Below, piece by piece: positions 12,484-24,122 of a stretch of DNA of 64,000 bases. Source of the DNA: Trachythela sp. YZ-2020 (Eukaryota > Cnidaria > Anthozoa > Malacalcyonacea > Clavulariidae); assembly GCA_016169945.1 (NCBI GenBank), contig JADLSH010000077.1:62001-126000 (forward strand). The letters are read 5' to 3'. Position 1 is the stretch's first letter, and every line of letters begins with the position of its first letter. The notes below the pieces were generated by a model, which made no database searches, had not been told where the DNA came from, and saw only the letters and a list, made by a program, of their open reading frames with translations. The position numbers were made by a program, and so were the translations under genes.

Positions 12484-12593
12484 TTAGCCCATCAATTTCC
12501 ACAACTTTACTCTCCCCTGATGAGTAAAATCGTCTGGTATTATTAAGATATAGTAACAATTTATAACAAATTAACAACATAGAGCGAATTGGC
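12484..12593 (+). repeat. Dispersed repeat fragment with GAGTAAAATCGTCTGG motif
   Basis: The segment TGATGAGTAAAATCGTCTGG (near 12517) is shared with two sites at 41.77 and 41.90 kb, where the motif lies in a longer repeat ending GCTAATGGGTTAA. This is a short, decayed copy of an uncharacterised dispersed family. Confidence 0.45.
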
Positions 12594-12596
12594 TTA

Positions 12597-12997
12597 GGGG
12601 CTGTTTATATGAAAGCCAGGCCGGCTCGCTGACCGGGGCAGCGCGGTAAGCGGGATGAATTTGTCTTGTGTTTATATGAGAAAATTTTGTTGTTTTGACC
12701 TTTGACATTGTTTTGACAGTTCTTAAAAATAGCTTGCAGACAATTTGGCGGCGGTGTCTCTTTCAACTTTCATCCCGGCAACTGGGCTGGCCCGGTTAGC
12801 GAGTGTTTATATGGGGAAATTTTCATCCTGGTAAGCGAGATCTCGCCTTTTTCAAGCGAGATCTCGGGAACCGGGCCAGCCCGCTTGTCCATATAAACGC
12901 ACAGTAGTTCTTACTATAAAATCAATTAAACGGCGAGATCTCACTAAGTGGGCTGGCCTGGTCAGCGAGCCAGCCCGGCTTCCATATAAACAGCCCC
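12597..12997. mobile_element. MITE with about 42-bp TIRs and TTA target-site duplication
   Basis: The left end GGGGCTGTTTATATGAAAGC and the inverted right end GGGGCTGTTTATATGGAAGC match over about 42 bp with a few differences. The element is flanked by TTA at 12594-12596 and 12998-13000. TTA duplication and 400-bp length fit a non-autonomous PIF/Harbinger-type MITE. The interior repeats subterminal motifs (GTTTATATG, AAGCGAGATCTCG) and has no ORF. The TIRs are unlike those of the Harbinger element at 55.2-59.4 kb, so it belongs to another family. Confidence 0.85.
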
Positions 12998-13000
12998 TTA

Positions 13001-14403
13001 ATGAGTTAAGAAGAGATGAAGTCAGACAGTCCAGTTAATTCATCTTATTAAATTGTCGTCATTTCATTGGCTGATTATGACCATGTGCTATTCGATTTTT
13101 ATGATCCTAATGGACTGCTACTATATGATTTTTTCCCATTGCACGGCAGGGGTCGATAACTTTTTTGTTTGCCTGTGACCACAAAAATTATTTGAAAATG
13201 TGCCTGCAAAATATCTGCATAAATATGTGAAATCCTAACATGATAGGTCATTACTATACTATAGTCGGCCGAATAGACTCAGCCTTTATGGCTTTGTGTA
13301 TTTTCTCCAATGCAGATTAACTACAATCAATATTTGCCATAACTGGGAGTTTTGACTTTTCTTTTGAATTCCCATCAACAACTTTTAAAAAGTTTTACAC
13401 AATGTGCCTATGACCGGTCCCGGCGGTCCCAACATTATTGGCCCCTGTTGCACGGTTTGGTTTTCATTAAATTCCATCTGTCAAAATCCTAACCGTATCA
13501 TGTTTGTAGCTCATTTAACCCTTAATTTGTTTTAAATTGAAACAAAATGGTGGGTGTAAAAATATATTTTTTACAAAATGTTTTTGTTAAATGAATGCCA
13601 TTATTATATTTATTCTTCATTTGAAAATTTGTTTATTTGATTGTTATATCAATTTTAAACATTATACATGTAACTGACATATGTATATCTTTTGTATTTA
13701 ATTCAATAAATCTTTTAATAATATTGATATATTTTGGTGTCATATAAAACAGTAATGAATGTTTTCATTTGTAAAAATATTTTCATTTGGTGAAAGATGG
13801 AATTTCCCATTCCACTTGGCTATTGCCTTGTGGAATGAAAAATTCCATCTTTCACAGAATGAAAATACTCATTATTTGTATACTAGTCCATGCCACATGA
13901 TACTGCGTATTTAGCTATATTGCTTACAATGTCACATGTGGGCAATAAATGCCTAATTTTGTTCTTTGGATATTATTCTATTTTTTTAATGAAGCAAAAT
14001 TGACTAGACGTTGAAAAATTGATCAACTTTCTGTGTGTGTGAATCGACCAATGGCGTCTCATTTCTGTGACTGATTGACCAATTGGGAACAAGTATGCTA
14101 GTGAACAGGAAGTTGAGCAATTTTTGAGCAAATGTATTGATCAACTTATGTAATGAATTGATGCAATATTTTAGGAACACTTCAATTGGAACGACAGTAG
14201 TAATCTTGCATATTTAACGACGGGTTGCTAATGACTTTATTGTTGTTAGTTATTGAGTTTTGGTTTGCTCCTGTTGAAAATCTAATGTGCATCAGTAATT
14301 TAACTGTAAGGATAGCCTGAGGGGCCGTTGGCAATTAAGTTTCATCTTGCTTAACTTTAATAGCCATAACAAACATCAAAGCAGATAAATGGCACAGCTG
14401 TAT
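13001..14403. other. No gene recognised; contains a 34-bp-arm hairpin at 13782-13863
   Basis: The only structure I find in this AT-rich stretch is an inverted repeat: GGTGAAAGATGGAATTTCCC on the left pairs with GGAATGAAAAATTCCATCTT on the right, around a short loop at 13816-13828. It could be a tiny foldback element or MITE remnant. No conserved coding frame was seen. Confidence 0.5.
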
Positions 14404-14407
14404 TTAA

Positions 14408-16706
14408 AGGGGAACTCCAGTCCCAAAACAAGTTGGGCTTAAATAAAAGATCCTATATTTATTAGAGTGCTCTTTAATTATTTCGGTCCAAATATTAAAG
14501 GGTAAGGAGAAATTGCTTCATTTTGTTCTTTTCCGTGCAGACGCGGATTTGTCAGCGCCCTCATTTTTTGACGTCATAGCGTGCTACTTAGCTGTGTTTG
14601 ATCATGCAAACTATAGTTTTGTATGGCGATTAAACATGAATGTGAACAGAACTATTTATTGTTTTCAAACCATTCTAATTCAGAAATTCTTCAAGACAAA
14701 TTTAATGGTGACATTTTGCAGATCGTCGAAGTCGAAAGGTTTCGATTTTAACATTACTGTACCTCTGTCTATGGATAACTTGGATAAATTAAACTGCGAG
14801 CCAGATCGTGGTTGCTGGCATCCAACGCACGCGAAGGCATAAGCCATATGTCGAACATCGGGGATCTGCAGGTCGTTTTACTGACTTGTAAATCGTTTTA
14901 ATATTCTGTTTAATAACCTTGGATCTATATGCTGGGTTTTCCAGACATGGGCACAGACAAGAAAGTATACCAAAAGCATATAATGTAAGATCTGAACATA
15001 ATTATATCTGTGGCCATATGTTAAATTCAGCGCAAATTTATATATACTATAGTGACAGTAAACTCTAAACTCCCAAACACCATCCCATCAACTGTTTGTA
15101 TGTATGCAACAAGCGTGCGTGTATGTATATTTTCAGGGGCGCCGGAGCCACGGGGGCAGCTGCCCCCGCTGCCCTTATAGTACGGGGGCACACAGGGGCA
15201 ACCGGTTGCCCTTTTTCTTAACAATAATGTGCATTGTAATGAATAAATTATTATTTTTGTGACAGGACTAGCCCTCATAGGTTTATATAAACTGGAAATA
15301 TACAGTTCGTATATAGGTTTACATGAACTGGAAATCTGGATGTATAATTTATATGTGCATAGTCTGAAAAATGTGTAGACTTTCATCCTTTTGTGTATTT
15401 TATAATTTATTATTGCGTTTTATAATATTCAGAATTATGTAAAATCTCCACTCAAAATGCAGGAAATGCCAATTCAGAGAGTGTAGATTTAAAAATTTTC
15501 TGGGGGAGGGTATCCCTGGATCACCCTACAAATTTGTCGTGCCTTCGGCGCTCGTTCCCTTTTCATGGGGCTGCCCCCGCCGCTTCGGCTACCTTCCGGC
15601 GCCCCTGTATATTTTGCGCGTGCACCCACTTTGGTACTTTAATTCGTACTAATGCCGTACTAAAAGCAAGCAGACGGAAAAAATACTTTTAATCCAAGCA
15701 CATTGATTGAAACCCTAGGTTTTCTGTTATAAAACAATTTGGTTATTGTTTAGAGTATTTACATTATTGTATACAAATTTTATTATTTGAAAATCTCTTC
15801 ATTTTATCGATGACCTATTTAATTAACTTTGTGGCAACAGCTAGCAGACACAATATCATGATATCGTATATCCTAATATCTGTAGTGCCTGTCACACGAT
15901 AACGCAACGGGTGATCTAGTTGTTTTATTATTCTTCGGCTTCCTCGCTTAACACATAAGTTACATTTCTACTCATTGTATTCTATGACAAATTGTATATT
16001 GTATTGTATTGTATAAGTAAAACTAATACGGAATTATTGATATGTGGGCGACCTATGCCCGCGTCAAGTATCTATATCAATCGCGAATGCTTGAATAACC
16101 AAGTAAACCAACTCGGTCAACGATGCCACTGATACAATTTCAGCACAAGAAAATTCAATTCGCAAGTAATTATGAAAAGCAAATTAGAAAGATTTACAAG
16201 TCAATAGTATTCAATAAAATGATCTGCAGATCCCAGATGTTCGACATATGTCCTATACCTTCGTGTGCGTTGGATGCCAGCAACCATGATCTGGCTCGCA
16301 GTTTAATTCATCCAACTTATCCAGTCATAGGCTCGGCAATGTTAAAATTGAAACCTTTCGACTTCGACGGCCTGTAAAGTGTCATTATAAAATTTGTCTT
16401 GAAGAATTAGAATGGTTTGAAAACGATAAATAGTTCACATTCATGTTTAATCGCCATACAAAACTATAGTTTGCGTGATCGAACACCGCTAAGTAGCACG
16501 CAATGACGTCAAAAAGTGAGGGCGCTGACAAACTCCGTGTCTGCACGGAAAACAACAAAATGGCGCCCAAATTTGGAAAAATCGTGAACTTTGGCAAGCA
16601 ATTTTTCCTTACCCTTTAATATTTGGAGCGAAATAATTTAGGAACACTCTAATAAACGTAGGATCTTTTATTTAAGCCCAACTTGTTTTGGGACTGGAGT
16701 TCCCCT
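14408..16706. mobile_element. Non-autonomous TIR element, about 2.3 kb, TTAA-flanked, with long subterminal inverted repeats
   Basis: The ends are AGGGGAACTCCAGTCCCAAA and its reverse complement. TTAA sits outside both ends (14404-14407 and 16707-16710), as expected for a TTAA-type (piggyBac-like) insertion, although a TTA duplication cannot be excluded. Inverted similarity continues inward for about 470 bp per arm (to about 14875 and 16225), including TTTGATCATGCAAACTATAG near 14597 and its counterpart near 16462. The arms differ by substitutions, so the copy is not very young. The interior holds a nested hAT MITE and otherwise no recognisable gene. Confidence 0.8.
15134..15607. mobile_element. 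hAT-type MITE nested in the 2.3 kb TIR element
   Basis: The ends are CAGGGGCGCCGG and CCGGCGCCCCTG, a perfect 12-bp TIR starting with CAGGGG as in hAT elements. An exact 8-bp duplication TATATTTT flanks it (15126-15133 and 15608-15615), the hAT hallmark. Subterminal GGGGGCAGCTGCCCCCG (near 15157) and GGGGCTGCCCCCGCCG (near 15569) form further inverted repeats. The 474-bp interior has no transposase. It must be younger than the element it interrupts. Confidence 0.9.
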
Positions 16707-16757
16707 TTAAAATATGCAAGTCGTTGCGAAGTCTCTTGTCAAGAAGACTATAAAAGT

Positions 16758-17041
16758 CTGATTCCACGAGTGTTTTTTCTCAGCGAAATGCACTAAATGA
16801 ATTGACGCATGCGCAGAAAACATAAATCAGGCTTCGCGAGAAAAAATTTCGCTTCGCCAGTGAGTAGAAGTAACAGTTCTACTCACTGCGAAAGCGAAAA
16901 AAGTGAGGAAATTGAATAGAATCACTGATGTGCAGCCATCCTTATTCTGCAGACACAATTTCTCGCGAATAATATCGCGAATAATTTAGAATTAGAATCA
17001 TTTAGAATAATTGTGGAATAATTAGAATTTCGTGGAATCAG
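16758..17041. mobile_element. Probable MITE, about 284 bp, TIR CTGATTCCACGA
   Basis: CTGATTCCACGA at 16758 is mirrored by TCGTGGAATCAG ending at 17041. The interior has dense GCGAAA/TTTCGC and TCGCGAATAAT motifs in both orientations, typical of subterminal repeats. No clear target-site duplication was found, so superfamily is undetermined. There is no ORF of note. Confidence 0.6.
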
Positions 17042-18160
17042 GCCTTAATAGAATGAGTTTTTGTAATGTAAAACTTGTTAATGGCATTGAGCAAGACCCC
17101 CTCCCCCCTTAGTGGCCAATTTGCTGTTAAGCGTGACAAAACCTAATTGTTGATGGTCCCTTATTGAAAATAGACTGATTGTTAATGAAGGACAAAGGGT
17201 GTAAACCATAGATATAGGAGTCATACATTGCTGACTTGTAATACGTCACTATATTGACAAATGCCCCAAAATTCAAACAAAATTTGACCGGTTGAGCAGC
17301 CATTTTGAATTATGGTGCCTCAAGTGACTCGATCAACAAAGCTTAATGGGAGCATTTGCTGGATAATCACAGCATTAATTTCACATTATCATGGAGTGTA
17401 TTCAATATAGACGTGTTGTGGACGGCTTTCTTTGGATTAACAAACATTTGGCTGGTTTCAGTGAGCTCACTGATTGACGTTTTGCAATATTTTTGCCCTT
17501 TGGAGTTTGGACTAATCGAAGGAATTTGTAATATTTTCCCTGTCAACAAGGGCAATAAATATATTTAATTCTTGGCGCGTGCCGTTACCTCGAGTCAGCA
17601 ATTTTGGCAATCTATACGACACATTGTGTAGATATTAATAATTTATAAGAAACAAAAACTTACAATGGCTACAATGTATCAGTGAAGTCTTTTATTGTGT
17701 TATCTTGCTTGTGAAGTTCATTTAAATAAGTTTCTTCGGTCATGTTGGGTCATATTATCTTCACTCCTGGTGTATTAACGGTGATCGCCAAATCATACTG
17801 TTGTATGTACCCCGTTTTAACGCGCACTACTGAATATTCAAACAACAAAAAACTCACAAACAAAAGATTTTTAAACGAGTTTTCTTAATACTTTATAACA
17901 ACAAACGTGCTATTTAATAGTCAAAAACAGTCAAAAACACGCTTTTGGCTTTTTGCACGTGTTTTTCGCGGGCTCAAACTAAAACAGTACTTGCTTACTT
18001 GATGAACTTGATGGCGATCGCAGCGAAATGTCTTCATCTACCACCCTAATATAACTATGACCCTAACTCCATGCCAATACACCGGGAGGATGGGGTCGAT
18101 ACGATCGCATTCTAAACAACGTAATGAAATTTAAATAACTTGTTCATATTGTTAGTTCAA
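17042..18160. other. No gene recognised
   Basis: Both strands show short open frames without conserved motifs. A 70-codon frame at 17356-17568 has a hydrophobic stretch but no recognisable family, and I do not consider it a gene. Confidence 0.4.
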
Positions 18161-18165
18161 TAGTT

Positions 18166-18650
18166 TCATTTGGTATCTTTGCCTTCTGAAACGTTCGTTT
18201 CCACGGGTACAAGTAAGACGAGGCGTTGAACACTTCGAGAGACAGTAACAGCTTCACCTATTCCGTAGTAATCTTGCGGATTGTTCTTGTACATAACTAA
18301 AACACGCCTAACCTTACCATCTTCACCGGGGAAGACTTCTTTAACTAAACCAGGACAATATTCACCACGCATTACATTCTTTTCAGCAACAATCACTACA
18401 TCTCCAGGGCGTAAGTTGCGAGTATTCACATTCCACTTTCGATGTAACACCAGAGTTGACGCGTATATTTGCGCCCATTTCTCCCAGAAATCCTCCACTG
18501 CAGATTGTACAAGGTGATATCGCGTCTTAGGATACTGATCATAAATAAAAGCTTGCCATCCACCGGGATTTTTCGATGTTGCACGTCTTAACAATAGACT
18601 ATTCAGAGTAAGCACGGTTAGGTCAGAATCGATCGAAGGTAATGTGCCAA
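18166..18650 (-). pseudogene. BEL/Pao retrotransposon polyprotein C terminus (DUF5641-type domain)
   Basis: The 149-residue frame reads LTLNSLLLRR, then a helical region (FWEKWAQIYASTL), then NTRNLRPGDVVIVAEKN, GLVKEVFPGEDGKVRRVLVM and a stop. This is the small beta-rich domain that follows the integrase in BEL/Pao polyproteins. Integrase itself is absent: upstream (above 18650 on this strand) the similarity stops. The piece at 19.0-19.6 kb comes from the same superfamily but lies on the opposite strand, so the original element has been rearranged. Confidence 0.8.
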
Positions 18651-19012
18651 TGGGTAATGTGCCAGGAGGTTAGTAACCTCTGAACATACCGTCAAGAATT
18701 CAGGCACTGAGAAACAGGGCCGCTGAGAGAATTCGCGGGGTCGGGCCAAAATTTTCTCTAGGGGCCCCTATGACATCATTATTTTCAAACAGCAGAAAAA
18801 GACTAAAACTGTGCTAAGACATATAAGGACCCCAACTAGAATGAAAGTGGAATTAACTTAAAAAGGGGCCCCCAATTTCAAAAATACTCTCAATCTGCAA
18901 GTGGGCCCTTACATCAACCCTTACATTTTGAGGATGGCGTGCTCAGTTTTAGGCTCTCTCTCGAGATTGGGGCCCCTATTAGGTTGGGAGCCTGTAGGAA
19001 GTTGCCCCCCGA
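18651..19012. other. Low-complexity GGGGCCCC-rich stretch between BEL/Pao pieces
   Basis: Runs such as GGGGCCCCTA (near 18771) and GGGGCCCCCAA (near 18865) recur in an otherwise AT-rich area, with further GGGCCC and GGGGCCCC motifs at 18903 and 18970. No gene is visible. It may be the interior of an unrecognised repeat. Confidence 0.35.
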
Positions 19013-19579
19013 ATGTTGATAACACCCGGTGGATTCAATCTGAGATCATGGGCCTCCAATAATACTGCTGTCAAAACTATTTCACCGAAAGAAAACCTTT
19101 TGAATGATAATCCCAAACCTAAAGTCCTTGGGATGCAGTGGGATACCGTCCATGACACCTTGCACTATCCAAACAGAGTGACGATTACATCCGACTCCAG
19201 TCCGGCAACGAAGCGAGAAGTATTACGTACATCATCGATAATATATGACCCTATCGGATTCCTTAACCCCATAGTCGTTAATGCCAAAGTTATAATGCAA
19301 GAGATGTGGGAAAAAGAGTTACAATGGAATGAACTGTTACCTCCGGGAATACAAGAGAATCGGCAGAAACTAACCAAAGAATTAGAAGCAAGCACCCGTG
19401 TACAATTTCCCCGCCAATACTTTCCATTGACAAATGGGTGGCCCGCAAAGCATCGCCGGGTAATAACCGCTACAAGTATCGGAACTGATTTTTCCCACAT
19501 GATTGTGACGGAGTATATAAGTGGATGTCCACGAGGTTCAGTCTCTTTCTTCGGATCGTGGTTTACAGCGGGTCAGTGA
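19013..19579 (+). pseudogene. BEL/Pao retrotransposon fragment (Pao peptidase_A17-type region)
   Basis: The frame reads FNLRSWASNN, KVLGMQWDTVHDTLHYP, a TKREVLRTSSIIYDPIGFLN block, then NAKVIMQEMWEKELQWNELL. This is the conserved segment after the RT in Pao/BEL polyproteins, spanning the connection to RNase H. The similarity fades after about 19500 and the frame stops at 19579. RT, protease and integrase are missing. It is head-to-tail discordant with the DUF5641 piece to the left. Confidence 0.8.
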
Positions 19580-20320
19580 CAGAGAATAATAAAGCCGAAA
19601 ATCTGAGTGAAATGGGTGTTTGTATAGTTGCGGTTTTAACTAAACATCGAAAGCAAGATTAAAAGTTAGTGGTTCAAATTGTTACTAAAATTGTTTAGCA
19701 GTTATATTCGTTGTATCCTATTACTATCGTTATGTATTCTATGACTGCGTCAATAGACAATACACCCAGAGTGAGTATTCAATTGTGGTCAATACAAGTC
19801 AATAAGTATAAAAGAGTTTTAGCCATTAAATAGTATATATTGGTATTGTAGTGGCATACAACAAACACACAACTCTACCAAAATCTATCAATATTGATAT
19901 TCGCATTGTAATTTTGTCATTGTAAACATGAAAGAGTCATTGTTCTCGAGCGACATCATACGGATTTGCTTAATACACGCGTTGATTCTATTTTCATATA
20001 TATTTGCATTTTTTATATATTCCCATTTCTAATATTCGCTTTGTATAAATTGTTTATAAAGGTCAAGTGGGCAATTGGTTAAGGCAAATTTAGAAGGTGA
20101 GTGCTTCAAATTGAATTGTTATCAGTAAATATTCGTTTGTCGTTTGGATCAACGCCTTGTGAAACTCTATTTTTAATATTTCGACGGATCCGTTTAAACG
20201 TGTCTAATATTTGCTTCGTTATTGTTTATTAAAGGTAAAATGGATTATTGCAGTTTTATACTGTACAGTATCGAAGTTCGAGTTATTAAAAGACAAGTTC
20301 AAAAGGTAAGAGGTTCATTT
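19580..20320. other. No gene recognised
   Basis: AT-rich non-coding sequence with no motif I can assign, ending at the simple-repeat tail of the minus-strand non-LTR element. Confidence 0.4.
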
Positions 20321-20516
20321 GATAGATAGATAGATAGATAGATTTAATTAGGATAACACATAGCAGCCTATAAGGCTGAATTGCGTGCTATAATTTACAT
20401 AGATTAATAAAATAGTTAATTAATTTATACTCTATTTACACATGAATTTTTAAAATACATAATTGTAGGGTAAAAATACGCTAATATAATAGTTCAAGAG
20501 AATCAAGATCTAAAAG

Positions 20517-23428
20517 TTAGATTTTGTCATTAAAATGTCTAACGCATGAGGGTATAAAAGTGTTTTTAAATCTGTTTGTTTTGGTTTTTGGGAGGACAAA
20601 AGTTCTTGAATGTCTCAGATTGTAACTTGAAAGGCATCTTGGTGGTATGATATCGTGCATGTTAGCCACTGGTGTTGTGCTGATTTCAGTAAAAAGTTTC
20701 TCGCATGCATCGACACGCCTGTCACTCAGAGTTTTGATGCCACATTTAGATAAGCGATCCGCATAACTCATCTGTGGATAGATTATGGATAGAACACGCT
20801 TTTGGATCCGTTCCAGGGAGTTTGACAAATAAGAGGGTAGAGCAAAGTGGAATACTTGGCAGCTAAATTCCATAACTGGTCTAATGCAGGTAATGTAGAA
20901 GTTTAAAACATCAGTTTCAGGGACGTGGGCTCGTTTCAATTGAATGATAAAGTAGATGCGTTTGTTGGCTTTCTTAATAATGTTCTTGATATGTTGGTTC
21001 CACTTTAGATCACTGGTTATTGTCAGTCCTAAGATTCTGGCATGCTTGACTACTTCGATATGACCTGAGTTAATCTTTACGCGAGGAAATTGTTTCTCAA
21101 CTTTAGTGAAACTGATTACGATTTCCTTGCACTTCGAGGTATTTAGTTGCATCTTATTTTCTACCGACCAGTTTTGAACGCAATCGACTGCATCTTGAAT
21201 ATTACTGGATGAGTCTCTATGAATAATTTCTGATGCAGTAGTATCGTCAATGTATTTCCATCGCTCATGATGAGGAGGGCGGAGGTCATTTATCATAAGA
21301 ATAAACATCCAGGGTCCCAGTTTAGTTCCCTGAGGGACACCGGAAGGAATATCGATCCATTCGGACATACAATGTCTTGCTAATTTCACTCGTTGTTGTC
21401 TGTTCATGAGGAAGTCGACCACCCATCGCTTGATGAAAGTTGGCATGGGTAAATTGATGACTTTTTTTGCTAAAATTTTGTGGTCAATCAGGTCAAAAGC
21501 CTTTTTGTAATCAAATAATACCACTCTTACAGCATTTCCAGTTCCATCAGTGGCTTGAGACCAAGTATGAATCATAGAAATTAAAGCTTTGGTAGCAGAA
21601 GATCGAGGGATGCCACCAAATTGAAAGGGATCTATTACCGTAAGCACAGCTGGGGCGAAGTATTTTTCCACGACAAATTCCTCCGCAAGCTTAGATAGGA
21701 CAGGAGTTAACGATATTGGTCTAAGGTGTTTGTTTATATCCTTAACAGGTTTCTCCTTTGGAATAGGTGTTATATTAGCCTGTTTCCATGACAAGGAAGC
21801 TTCTTTTGTTTGTAGGAGGAATTCAATAGGTTTGATATAGGGGCAAGGATTTCGGCATAATCTCGAAGAATCCAATTTGGAATGTCATCGGGACCTGGGG
21901 CTTTGGATGGGTTTAGGCGTTTCAGTTTTTAACACCATTTCAATATCAGTCAGGTTCACATCTAAATCTGGTGGGTCGTCAGGATTCCTTCGAACAGGAT
22001 TCCTACGTCTGAGGCATCTAATGGACTGTAAGAATTCATTGGTTCCAATAGGCTATTGTTGATTAAATCTGAAAAACCTTTATGTGTTAGATGTTCTGTA
22101 TCTTCGATATGAAGTTGATTCAGCAGGCAGCTGGTTACCGGTTTCATACCTGAAATACGTTTAACTTCCGACCACCATGATTTCGGGTTGGACTTTTTTA
22201 GATTGGCAACTCTGGTAGCAAAATATTTTCCCCTACAGGATTTCCTCATTCTGTTCACTTTATTCCGATAGAATTTGAAAAGAGAAGTGTTACTAGACGA
22301 AAAAGCACGTTGTCTCAGCTTTATCAGTTGTTTCAGTTTTTCTGTGATCCAAGGAGTGTCGTTGCGATGGAATTTTACCTGCTTCTCTGGCATTAGAGTA
22401 TCATAACCAGTTTTAATGATGGAACATAAAAAATTACATTTATCATCGCAGGATATGGTTGAGTTTACAATATGCCAGTCAATGTTACTCAGGAAACGAC
22501 CAAGTTCATTCTTGCGTGACTGACGAGTGTCTCTTTTGATGACAGTTCTTCTACTTGAGATACCAGCAGGTCTTCTAATTTTGGGCTCAACAATTATTAC
22601 ATTATGGTCTGATAAATCTAGAGGAGGCAATACAATAGCTGATTTTGTATCATAAAATTTGTACATGTTCGTAAGTATGAGGTCTAGGGTATTGGTGCCT
22701 CGCGTTGGTTTGTTTACCATTTGCCTTAACTGAAAGTCACGACAGAGGTCTCTGGTATCGAACTGGTTAAAGTCACCGGCAATGATGATACCACACCCTG
22801 GGAAAAGACTATCAATTCGTGTCAAAGATTCAGATAGATATTCAAAGAGATCTGCATTGTTAGAACTTGGTGTGTGGTAAACGCATGCTGAAACGATACA
22901 GTTTATTCCTCTTGGTAATCTAGGTGGCCTAATATGTGTCCATAAAACCTCAAAGTCTGGATGTTCGATATCAGGTAGTCGTTTAAACATAATAGAGTTC
23001 TTTATATACACGCAAACGCCGCCATGGGTGCCGAAGACGCGGTCTCGCCTTGAGAGGTGGTAATCAATTAAGGTCACGTGATTGTCACAAATGGATTCTC
23101 GTAGCCAGGTTTCAGTAACAAAAATTAAATCGAAACTGTTTTCAGACGTTAGAATACGTAGCTCGTCAATCTTAGGAACTAAGGACATAACGTTAGTCAA
23201 CAAGATTCTTGGGGAAAATTCTGACTTTTGAGCAGGTAATAGATTCCTATTGTCTACATGTGAAGTAATACTAGAGTTTGATCTGCTGCCAATGCCACTT
23301 TCCAGGATGGGAATATCAACGGGAATACTCTGCCTCAATGATATTAAATTATTTCCATTTCGCCCGTTTTGCTTTGGTCTGTACACACGACTACGAGAGG
23401 AAATTCTAACTGGTATTAAATTGGCCAT
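20517..23428 (-). pseudogene. Non-LTR ORF2: APE endonuclease plus reverse transcriptase, frameshifted
   Basis: The first frame (23428-21962) carries the endonuclease: LLTNVMSLVPKIDELR, FVTETWLRES, GTHGGVCVYI, IIAGDFNQFD, NTLDLILTN and LDLSDHNVIIV, then a basic linker (KSNPKSWWSEVKRISG). Between 21962 and 21800 the frame shifts at least twice; the missing link reads APGPDDIPNWIL in another frame. The RT frame (21875-20517) has PIPKE, LRPISLTPVLSKLAE, a modified FQFGGIPRSSATKAL, LFDYKKAFDLIDH, SGVPQGTKLGPWMF and the catalytic YIDD box near 21260. The C-terminal region ends near 20517. With the frames joined the length suits an L2-like ORF2 of nearly 1000 residues. As it stands it cannot be made. 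Confidence 0.85.
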
Positions 23429-23549
23429 TATACATACGTAGAGTAGTTCCCGTCGAGGGTCAAATTTGTTTTCCGTTCTGCGGAATTCTTAACAATTTCT
23501 CTCGGTCGCCATAGTTTACAACTAACAAATTTGGGCCAAAAGTTATCTT

Positions 23550-24122
23550 CTAGCACCTGTGAACTGACAGCTGAGGAACATGGATCTTAACTGATAGTGT
23601 TCCTTTGCGTCGACTTGGGAAAGCGGAAATGTATGTTGGAATTATGTTTCGTCGCTCAAGATACGAGAGGATTTGACTTTCTTTAACGTTATTGGCTACA
23701 CCAGACAGGAAATATTTCTTTGTTTTATTTCGCTTTCTATTGACTCCAATAAAGCCCTCGGGGTCGCAAGATGACTCAATGCTATTGATTTTACGTTGCG
23801 GAGTATCACCAGGTGTATTTATATTGTCTGTATCAGACTTTTCACTGACGTCTTTACAAATACGGGATGCCACTGCATTTGCATAGGTCGGTTGATGTCC
23901 GTCTTTTGTTAATTGTTCAGCGCTGGTCGTGTTGTTATCCTCTATTGACTCATTTAGCACTGAAATTATTTCACGCCCATTGTTCTCAATAGGGTTTGTG
24001 AATTCATTCGAGACAATAGAGCTGTCGAAAGCTGGCGTATTTGCATTACAGGTGATTTCTTGATTACAATATTCCAAGGGCAAAGATTGGTTCGCTGTAA
24101 CTTGACTTAGCCCGAATTCCAT
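23550..24122 (-). CDS. Retrotransposon ORF1 second segment (RRM-like C-terminal domain)
   Basis: This 190-residue frame starts at an ATG inside the upstream ORF (59-nt overlap, different frame). Residues 1-125 are polar and disordered (many N, S, T, D, E). Residues about 125-190 read GFIGVNRKRNKTKKYFLSGV, then ESQILSYLERRNIIPTYISA and GTLSVKIHVP, which looks like the small RRM-like nucleic-acid-binding domain ending many cnidarian L2/jockey ORF1 proteins. It may be a separate overlapping cistron or the rest of one ORF1 split by a frameshift. I cannot tell which from one copy. Confidence 0.6.
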   Translation of the reverse strand: MEFGLSQVTANQSLPLEYCNQEITCNANTPAFDSSIVSNEFTNPIENNGREIISVLNESIEDNNTTSAEQLTKDGHQPTYANAVASRICKDVSEKSDTDNINTPGDTPQRKINSIESSCDPEGFIGVNRKRNKTKKYFLSGVANNVKESQILSYLERRNIIPTYISAFPSRRKGTLSVKIHVPQLSVHRC

